Positions 1 through 5,073 of a stretch of DNA of 64,000 nucleotides are shown piece after piece. Under the pieces are notes generated by a model, which was not told where the DNA came from, ran no database searches, and saw only the letters and a list, made by a program, of their open reading frames with translations. The translations under genes were made by a program, and so were the position numbers. Numbering within the stretch: position 1 is the stretch's first letter; each line of letters opens with the position of its first letter. The stretch covers positions 248,001 through 312,000 of the forward strand of contig CAVQKH010000030.1 of the NCBI GenBank assembly GCA_963712995.1, read 5' to 3'. Source of the stretch: GCA-003244245 sp963712995. Its GTDB lineage: Bacteria; Actinomycetota; Actinomycetes; Mycobacteriales; Pseudonocardiaceae.

Positions 1-144
1 AACGGCGGGACTGGCCGGGGCGGTCTCGGTATCAACCTCATCAACCTCAACCTGTTCGGTGACCAGATCAACAGTGCAGGTGACGGAACTGGCGGCGCGG
101 GCGGCAGCGCCGACGGCGGTGCCGGCGGAGCGCTCCTCAGCTGA
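1..144 (+). CDS. Gly-rich leader peptide family, copy 1 (5' truncated by window)
   Basis: This is the 3' part of an ORF that is open from base 1 and ends with TGA at 142-144. Its 47 visible residues match the C-terminal half of the three complete copies downstream: a block like GRGGLGINLINLNLFGDQ, then a Gly/Ala/Asp-rich tail ending in LLS. The start and leader lie outside the window, so only family membership can be claimed. Function is unknown; see copies 2-4. Confidence 0.75.
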   Translation, partial: NGGTGRGGLGINLINLNLFGDQINSAGDGTGGAGGSADGGAGGALLS

Positions 145-192
145 TTTCCGCTGGTGTTGCCGGCGATCAGTGGATCGCGGCGTGCCGTTTAT

Positions 193-230
193 GGAGGGGT
201 GGCCACACTGTGGCCACCCCTCCCTTGTGT
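193..230 (+). terminator. Rho-independent terminator after copy 1
   Basis: GGAGGGGTGGCCA at 193-205 pairs with its complement ending at 223, and a T-rich stretch (cttgtgtttt) follows. It lies about 50 bases after the stop of copy 1 and isolates it from copy 2. Confidence 0.75.
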
Positions 231-316
231 TTTAGCTGCCCCGTTTCGGGTTTGAAATTTTCGCAGTAGGTACTGGAATGAGAAATCCCGGTGCCGCTAG
301 GTGGTTCATCCGAGGA

Positions 317-341
317 TTTACGTGCGACTACCGATTGCCGA
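317..341 (+). promoter_or_regulatory. Conserved element upstream of copy 2
   Basis: Consensus GTGYGACTACYGATTGCC, or close to it, recurs about 120-130 bases before the start of copies 2, 3 and 4 (here 317-341; also 991-1014 and 1621-1642). It is kept while the sequence between it and the start codon diverges, so it is likely a promoter or operator for each gene. No -10/-35 assignment is safe. Confidence 0.45.
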
Positions 342-449
342 GTGGTCTTAATGGTGGGCAAGGTATGTGGAGCCGAATCGGTAATGCCGCCGATGAGGTG
401 ATGTCTAGTCCCCGGATGCCACCGGGGCGATATTCCCTAGGAGGATTTG

Positions 450-722
450 ATGTCTGATGCACTGAGCTTTGTCGAGATCGATGGTCAGCACGTGGAGCTG
501 CTGCCCGCTCGCACCGTGATGTCGCTGCTGAGCACCGGTGGGGGTGCCGGTCGCGGCGGTAACGGCGGCCACGGTGGTAACGGTGGGACTGGCCGGGGCG
601 GCCTCGGCTTGAACGTCTTGAACATCAGCGCGTTCGGCGACCAGACCAACAGCGCCGGTAACGGAATCGGCGGCGCGGGCGGCAACGCGAATGGTGGCCC
701 CGGCGGGAGTATCTTCAGCTGA
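450..722 (+). CDS. Gly-rich leader peptide family, copy 2
   Basis: A 90-aa peptide starting at ATG 450, placed 5 bases after a perfect AGGAGG (439-444); a TTG at 447 is ignored. Residues 1-29 form a conserved, non-Gly N terminus (SFVEIDGQHVELLPARTVMS) that looks like a RiPP leader rather than a Sec signal: it is acidic/polar and lacks a hydrophobic core. From residue 30 almost every second residue is Gly, in GGNGG-type repeats interrupted by a conserved GRGGLGLNVLN...FGDQTN segment. No Cys is present. It is the second of four tandem paralogues that precede a membrane metallopeptidase with an RRE-like domain. Product, modification and role are unknown; a cell-surface Gly-rich peptide is the other reading. 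Confidence 0.8.
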   Translation: MSDALSFVEIDGQHVELLPARTVMSLLSTGGGAGRGGNGGHGGNGGTGRGGLGLNVLNISAFGDQTNSAGNGIGGAGGNANGGPGGSIFS

Positions 723-733
723 TTCGTACGCGA

Positions 734-775
734 CAGTGGTTTAGTTGCAGTGGTTTGGTTACAGGGGTTCAGTTG
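734..775. repeat. Three imperfect tandem 14-bp repeats
   Basis: CAGTGGTTTAGTTG (734-747), CAGTGGTTTGGTTA (748-761) and CAGGGGTTCAGTTG (762-775) lie directly between the stop of copy 2 and its terminator palindrome. The units are not seen at the other copies. Possible recent slippage or a protein-binding array. Confidence 0.7.
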
Positions 776-808
776 AGGGGGTGGCCGGATCCGGCCACCC
801 CCTCAACT
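771..808. terminator. 38-bp perfect palindrome after copy 2
   Basis: AGTTGAGGGGGTGGCCGGA at 771-789 is followed immediately by its exact reverse complement (790-808). It makes a 19-bp arm hairpin at the same relative place as the copy 1 terminator and shares its GGGGTGGCC core. There is no clear T-tract, so it may act as a bidirectional terminator or RNA-stabilising stem. Confidence 0.7.
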
Positions 809-1117
809 GCTCGAGCAGATCGCGCTCGCTGAGCGTCCGTACGGCGCCGGAGGCTCAGCCATGGCAAACGCCTGGAAAATCCCGTGACGAATTTTCGTGA
901 TAGGTACTCGGTGTGGCGACGTCTCCGTAGATTTTCTTGGAGGCTACGTGCTCGAAAAGAAGTTCGATCTTAGGTAGTGGCCCCGATGGAGTTACGTGTG
1001 ACTACTGATTGCCACAGGGGGTCACCACTGGGCACAGTATGAGTAGCCAAATCGGCACTGCCACCGATGAGGTTTTTCGGCCCGGTTCACCCGGGATCAC
1101 CTTTCCTAGGAGGATTG
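809..1117. other. Intergenic region upstream of copy 3
   Basis: About 310 bases without a gene. It holds TAGGTACT at 901-908, preceded by an ATTTTCG stretch also found near 258, and the conserved element at 991-1014. An ORF running in from 1067 is only an upstream extension of copy 3. Confidence 0.6.
991..1014 (+). promoter_or_regulatory. Conserved element upstream of copy 3
   Basis: Contains GTGTGACTACTGATTGCC, the same element as at 317-341 and 1621-1642, about 120 bases before the copy 3 start. Confidence 0.45.
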
Positions 1118-1390
1118 ATGTCTGACGCATTGAGCTTTGCTGAGATCGATGGCCAGCACGTGGAGCTGCTGCCGGCTCGGACCGTGATGTCGCTGTTGAA
1201 CACCGGTGGGGGTGCCGGTCGTGGCGGCAACGGTGGCGAGGGTGGCAAGGGTGGCGTGGGCCGGGGCGGTCTCGGCATCAACCTCATCAACCTCAACCTG
1301 TTCGGCGACCAGACCAACTCCGCCGGCACCGGTTACGGCGGTGCGGGTGGCGACGGTAACGGCGGCGCCGGCGGCGCGATCGGTAGCTGA
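1118..1390 (+). CDS. Gly-rich leader peptide family, copy 3
   Basis: A 90-aa paralogue of copy 2. ATG 1118 follows AGGAGG at 1108-1113 in the shared context CTTTCCTAGGAGGAT. The leader is nearly identical (SFAEIDGQHVELLPARTVMS). Residues 30-90 contain 29 Gly out of 61, with GGNGG/GGEGG/GGKGG units, then INLINLNLFGDQTN, then a second Gly block ending IGS. An open reading frame extends upstream to 1067, but that start has no ribosome-binding site and would break the alignment with the other copies. Function unknown. Confidence 0.8.
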   Translation: MSDALSFAEIDGQHVELLPARTVMSLLNTGGGAGRGGNGGEGGKGGVGRGGLGINLINLNLFGDQTNSAGTGYGGAGGDGNGGAGGAIGS

Positions 1391-1403
1391 ACCGAGTCTT
1401 GCT

Positions 1404-1482
1404 CGATCAGGTGATCACCTGATCGTGGGTGGTGCTGTTCATCGATGGAGGGGTGGCGCGAATCGTGATCACCCCTCCATCG
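1404..1482. terminator. Two stem-loops after copy 3
   Basis: A 22-bp perfect palindrome at 1404-1425 (11-bp arms, no loop) is followed by a 13-bp inverted repeat, CGATGGAGGGGTG at 1443-1455 with its complement at 1470-1482. The second has the GGAGGGGTG core of the other terminators in the array. Confidence 0.65.
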
Positions 1483-1757
1483 CGGGACAGGGCTTTCACC
1501 AGCTAAAACAAGGCGAGATGGGGGTATGTCGCAGATGATGCGCTGACTGGATCTCCGTGGCATCGTCGGTCGCTTCGCGCGCAACAAGCCCTCTGGACTA
1601 CGTAGTGCGCCTGGAAGAGTTAAGTACGACTACTGATTGCCACCTGGGTGCGGTGGTGTGCACCGTGGGTAGCGCCGGATCGGCACTGCCACCGATGCGG
1701 TGTTCGTAGTCCCGAAGCCATCTGGAGGCTGCGGGAACACCTTTCCTAGGAGGATCC
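1483..1757. other. Intergenic region upstream of copy 4
   Basis: No gene seen. It contains the conserved upstream element at 1621-1642 and the shared block ATCGGCACTGCCACCGATG (near 1680), also found before copy 3 and, with changes, before copy 2. Confidence 0.55.
1621..1642 (+). promoter_or_regulatory. Conserved element upstream of copy 4
   Basis: TACGACTACTGATTGCCA, the third occurrence of the array-specific element, 116-130 bases before ATG 1758. Confidence 0.45.
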
Positions 1758-2030
1758 ATGTCAGACGCATTGAGCTTGGCTGAGATTGATGGGCAGTGCG
1801 CGGAGCTGCTGCCGGCTCGTACCGTGCTGTCACTTTTCGGCACGGGAGTAGCCGGTGGCCGTGGTGGTGAGGGCGGGCTGGGTGGCCCTGGCGGCGTGGG
1901 CCGGGGCGGCCTCGGTGCCAACCTCATCAACATCAATCTCTTTGGCGATCAGACCAACCCTGCTGGCACCGGTTACGGCGGCGTCGGTGGTGCCGGAACC
2001 GGTGGTGCCGGAGGGGCCGTCTACAGCTGA
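1758..2030 (+). CDS. Gly-rich leader peptide family, copy 4
   Basis: A 90-aa paralogue starting at ATG 1758 after the same TCCTAGGAGGAT ribosome-binding context. It is the most diverged copy: the leader reads SLAEIDGQCAELLPARTVLS, with a Cys that the others lack, and the core begins GVAGGRGGEGGLGGPGG. The middle segment NLININLFGDQTNPAG and the Gly-rich end (AVYS) are kept. Conservation of EIDGQ and ELLPARTV in all complete copies marks the likely recognition motif. Function unknown. Confidence 0.8.
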   Translation: MSDALSLAEIDGQCAELLPARTVLSLFGTGVAGGRGGEGGLGGPGGVGRGGLGANLININLFGDQTNPAGTGYGGVGGAGTGGAGGAVYS

Positions 2031-2376
2031 GTCGAGTGGGTGCTGACCGTAATCAGGTGATGGGGGCGTAGTGCGTTAGCGCGGGAGGGGTGGCTGGAGG
2101 GCGGCCGCCCCTTCGCGCCGCGCTGTTGTCTACACCGCTGTGGTGTATGACGTTACGGGGTGGCGCCGAGGAAACTAGGTAGTACGTAGCGATGTCTGTG
2201 GCGTTGGTCGTCGGTTAAGCTGGCGGTCTTCGGTAATACAATTTTTCGACGTTTCGGCACGGAGATTTCGTTGGACCAGGTTTCGATAGGGCCCCAGGTT
2301 TCGATAGGGCCAGCCAGGTTTCGATTCGGCGGAGCGGGGTTTCGAGTCGGGGGAGGGCGTCATCGACACTGAGCGT
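2031..2376. other. Intergenic region before the metallopeptidase gene
   Basis: No gene. An imperfect GC-rich stem lies around 2078-2119 after copy 4 and an AACTAGGTAGTACGTAGC stretch near 2175; the notable content is the iteron array at 2277-2350, annotated separately. Confidence 0.6.
2277..2350 (+). repeat. Iteron-like direct repeats upstream of M50 gene
   Basis: CAGGTTTCGATAGGGCC occurs twice exactly (2277-2293, 2295-2311), then as CAGGTTTCGATTCGGC (2315-2330) and GGGGTTTCGAGTCGG (2336-2350), with 18-21 base spacing, i.e. about two helical turns. The array ends about 27 bases before the ATG at 2377. The arrangement fits cooperative binding of a regulator over the promoter. Confidence 0.7.
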
Positions 2377-3708
2377 ATGGTGTTCGATTCAGGATCTGCT
2401 GTGGGCACGGTGCCACGGTTGGCTGAGGGAGTGGAGCTGATCGGGGAGTATCAGGGGTCGGGTTTTCTCCAGGCGCCTTATATCGTGCGGCGGGTCGATG
2501 GGCAGGTGATCCAGCTGCCCCGCTTGTTGTATCTGTTGGCGGCCAGCCTGGACGGTCAGCGCGATCACGAACAGATCGCGGGTGTGCTCAGCACCGAGTT
2601 CGGTAAGGTGGTGGCACCTGACCAGGTGGCCTTCCTGCTGGACAACCGGTTGCGGCCGGTGGGGATCGTGGATCCGGTGGTGGGCGAGACGGGTGAGCCC
2701 GGCGTCGCACCCAAGATGGCGGTGAAATCCGACCCGTTGCTGGCGTTGAGATTCCGGGTCGGGGTGGTGCCCGAGCGGACGGTGTGGCGCATCGCCGGAC
2801 TGTTCACCCCGATGTTCTGGCCACCGGTGATCCTGGCCGCGTTGGCCACTTTCCTGGCCTTGGACGTGCTGATCATCCTCCAAGGCGGTCTGGGTAAGAT
2901 CGTGCCCAGCGCGCTGGCGCTGGTCTACCAGCCGGCGTTGACGCTGCTGGTGATCGGGTTACTGCTGGTCGCAGCGGCCTTTCACGAGTGTGGGCATGTC
3001 ACCGCGTGCCGTTACGGAGGCGCTAAACCGGGAGTGATGGGTTTCGGCCTGTACCTGGTATGGCCGGCGCTCTACAGCACGGTTACCGACTCCTACCGGC
3101 TGGGCCGGGGCGGGCGACTGCGCACCGACCTGGGAGGCGTCTATTTCAACGCGGTGTTCATTGCCGGTATGAGCGTTGTCTACGTCCAGACCGGGTCGCC
3201 GTGGTTGCTGGTGGCCATCGTGGCACTGCACTTCGAGACCGCGATGCAGTTCCTGCCGATGATCCGCCTGGATGGCTACTATATTCTCAGCGACCTGATC
3301 GGTGTGCCCGATCTGTTCAGCCGGTTGGGGCCGGTGCTCAAGAGCATGATCCCAGGCCGGCCGGCGCACCCTCGGGTGCTGGAGCTCAAGCCCTGGGTCC
3401 GCCGCACGATCACCCTGTGGGTGCTCATCGTGGTGCCCTACCTGGCGTATTGGGTGGTAGGTTTCTTGATCATCGTGCCTGAGGTGTTGCCTGTGGTGTG
3501 GGAGCGGCTGGTGTGGTTGAGTCAGGCGGTGGCGCAGAAGGCATCGGAAGGTTCGATCGCCGAGACTGCCCTTGGCGTAGTGCAGATCATCTTGCTGTTG
3601 CTGCCGTGGGTGGGATCCTTGCTGCTCCTGGGCCTGCTGCTGCGCCGACCGGTCGGGTGGTTGTGGGCTCGTTGCCGTCCGGCGCGGCTGCGTGCAGGGA
3701 GGGCCTAG
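2377..3708 (+). CDS. Membrane M50-family metallopeptidase with N-terminal RRE/PqqD-like domain
   Basis: 443 aa. Residues ~20-100 (DGQVIQLPRLLYLLAASLDG, then an EQIAGVL...LRPVGIV region) resemble the PqqD/RRE fold that binds RiPP leader peptides. Hydrophobic segments follow near 140-175 and 185-205. The zinc motif HECGH is at residues 203-207 and the third-ligand region LDGYY has Asp at about 299, as in site-2-protease/M50 'peptide zinc metalloprotease' proteins; three to four more membrane spans follow. The expected role is intramembrane or membrane-surface cleavage of a peptide substrate, here most likely the Gly-rich peptides encoded just upstream. The stop overlaps the start of the next gene (TAGTG), so the two are translationally coupled. 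No strong Shine-Dalgarno precedes ATG 2377. The RRE assignment is by pattern only. Confidence 0.75.
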   Translation: MVFDSGSAVGTVPRLAEGVELIGEYQGSGFLQAPYIVRRVDGQVIQLPRLLYLLAASLDGQRDHEQIAGVLSTEFGKVVAPDQVAFLLDNRLRPVGIVDPVVGETGEPGVAPKMAVKSDPLLALRFRVGVVPERTVWRIAGLFTPMFWPPVILAALATFLALDVLIILQGGLGKIVPSALALVYQPALTLLVIGLLLVAAAFHECGHVTACRYGGAKPGVMGFGLYLVWPALYSTVTDSYRLGRGGRLRTDLGGVYFNAVFIAGMSVVYVQTGSPWLLVAIVALHFETAMQFLPMIRLDGYYILSDLIGVPDLFSRLGPVLKSMIPGRPAHPRVLELKPWVRRTITLWVLIVVPYLAYWVVGFLIIVPEVLPVVWERLVWLSQAVAQKASEGSIAETALGVVQIILLLLPWVGSLLLLGLLLRRPVGWLWARCRPARLRAGRA

Positions 3709-4724
3709 TGAATCTTGCCCCCGGCCGTGGCATGGGGTGGTGGACCGTTCGGGTAGGGCGGGGGATGGCGCTGCTGACCATGACGGGGCTGCTGGTGGGT
3801 TGTCTGGGTGGCCCTGCAGACTCAGGTCCCGGCACCGGCAGCACCGGCAGCACCGGCAGCACCGGCAGCACCGGCAGTGGGGGCAATGGCTATGGCGGCA
3901 ACGGTGGTAACGGTGGTAATGGCGAGAACGGGGGCAGAGGAGGTGACGGTGGTAACGGTTATGGCGGCTGGGGCGGCAACGGATATGGCGGCAGTGGCGG
4001 CAACGGAGGCGCCGGTGCTGATGGAGCCCCCGGCGCCGACGGTGCGCCCGGGTTCGGGTTCTCCGACCCCGCTGCGGTGGCCGGCTCCGGACGGCTGACC
4101 AGCCGGACACTCGATCTTGCCGGGGTCACCTCGGTGGTGGCGGACGCCGGCTTCGTGGTCCACCTGCGGACTGGCGGGCCCGCACAGGCGGTGGTCCGGA
4201 TGGACGACAACCTGGTTGATCGCATCGACGCCACCGTCACCGGTGAGCAGCTACATCTGGGGATCAAGCCGGGCATGAGCGTCCGGAACGCCACGCTGTC
4301 GGCTGAGCTCACCGTGGGCCAACTCGATCGGTTGGCCGCCGGTGGCGCCAGCCGGGTCATCTTGACCTCCACCATCATGAGTCCCGCATTGCAGCTGACC
4401 GCGAGTGGAGCCGGCTCGGTCACCGGACCGATCCAGATCGGCCGGCTGCAGGCCACTGTCTCCGGAGCCGGGATGCTGGCGCTGTCCGGCCAGGTCCAGG
4501 ATCTCCGGCTGGTCGCGGCAGGGGGCGCCCGGCTGCCGTTGGCAGATCTCACGGTCCGCCATATCGACGCGATGCTCTCCGGGGCCTGCCACGTCGTCGT
4601 CACGGTCAGTGACACACTCGCCGTGCAGGCGACCGGCGCGTCGGTGCTGCGTTATCGGGGCACTCCACGCGTCACCCGATCCCAGACGTCAGGGATGTCG
4701 TCCGTTGCGCAGGATTCACCATAG
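3708..4724 (+). CDS. Lipoprotein with Gly-rich tract and DUF2807 (head-GIN) domain
   Basis: 338 aa from GTG 3708, which overlaps the stop of the metallopeptidase gene; the frame is open further upstream but would overlap it. An N-terminal signal with lipobox LLVGC (lipidated Cys near residue 30) is followed by a GSTGSTGSTGS linker, then about 50 residues of GGNGG/GYGG repeats very like the peptide copies, a collagen-like GADGAPGADGAP segment, and finally ~220 residues of DUF2807 beta-helix (repeated GxASxx/GAG turns). It is predicted to sit on the outer face of the membrane. The shared Gly-rich composition and operon position suggest that it works with, or is assembled with, the peptides. Confidence 0.75.
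   Translation: MNLAPGRGMGWWTVRVGRGMALLTMTGLLVGCLGGPADSGPGTGSTGSTGSTGSTGSGGNGYGGNGGNGGNGENGGRGGDGGNGYGGWGGNGYGGSGGNGGAGADGAPGADGAPGFGFSDPAAVAGSGRLTSRTLDLAGVTSVVADAGFVVHLRTGGPAQAVVRMDDNLVDRIDATVTGEQLHLGIKPGMSVRNATLSAELTVGQLDRLAAGGASRVILTSTIMSPALQLTASGAGSVTGPIQIGRLQATVSGAGMLALSGQVQDLRLVAAGGARLPLADLTVRHIDAMLSGACHVVVTVSDTLAVQATGASVLRYRGTPRVTRSQTSGMSSVAQDSP
3833..3877 (+). repeat. Five tandem 9-bp repeats coding for GST units
   Basis: CACCGGCAG is repeated five times without change and encodes the Thr-Gly-Ser linker after the lipobox of the DUF2807 lipoprotein. Length polymorphism by slippage would change the linker in frame. Confidence 0.85.
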
Positions 4725-5073
4725 GTAACGTAACGTCATTGTCGGCGGTTTGGTAATCGAAGAGACATCTGAAAACTACAAAGCGCATTGTCACCACGCG
4801 CGCACGCGCTGTTACCGAGTGTGGGGCGCTCGATCCCTACTCACAGTAGTATTCACCTAAGACATGTCGCCCATGGCTATCTCGTTACGGCTAGCTTATG
4901 CTGCCATCAGGGGTGGTTGGTCAGCTATTGGCGCGACGCGGGGGGGCGTAGCCAATGTGTCAGGGGGGGCGGGGGCGGTCGGCTGTTCATGCCAGGCCGT
5001 CAACTGTGCTTCCGGCCAGCGCAAGGTACCGAGCATGTCACGCGAGGTGCCGAGCGCGTTGGTTGGGGTTGCT
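4725..5073. other. Intergenic region before the LAL regulator
   Basis: About 350 bases. The regulator frame is open back to 4864, but that part is atypical in composition and has no ribosome-binding site. I see no terminator or clear promoter. Confidence 0.5.

Larger units (their letters stand above)
145..449. other. Intergenic region between copies 1 and 2
   Basis: About 300 bases with no convincing gene. It contains the copy 1 terminator (193-230), a TAGGTACT motif at 268-275 also present upstream of copy 3 (901-908), and the shared upstream element at 325-340. The small antisense frames here have no ribosome-binding site or homology. Confidence 0.6.

Noticed and set aside
1..2050. Several long antisense and out-of-frame ORFs over the Gly-rich genes (for example minus strand 485-685, 1087-1329, 1598-1936)
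   Set aside because: GGN repeats give open, Pro-rich frames on the other strand. They lack ribosome-binding sites and do not align between copies except as shadows.
3833..3877. Short tandem repeat resembling a CRISPR or minisatellite
   Set aside because: It is a 9-bp in-frame coding repeat without spacers.
4864..5073. N-terminal extension of the LAL regulator
   Set aside because: No ribosome-binding site, atypical residues, and family proteins begin near MRTDPWTLTGRDSEL at 5074.
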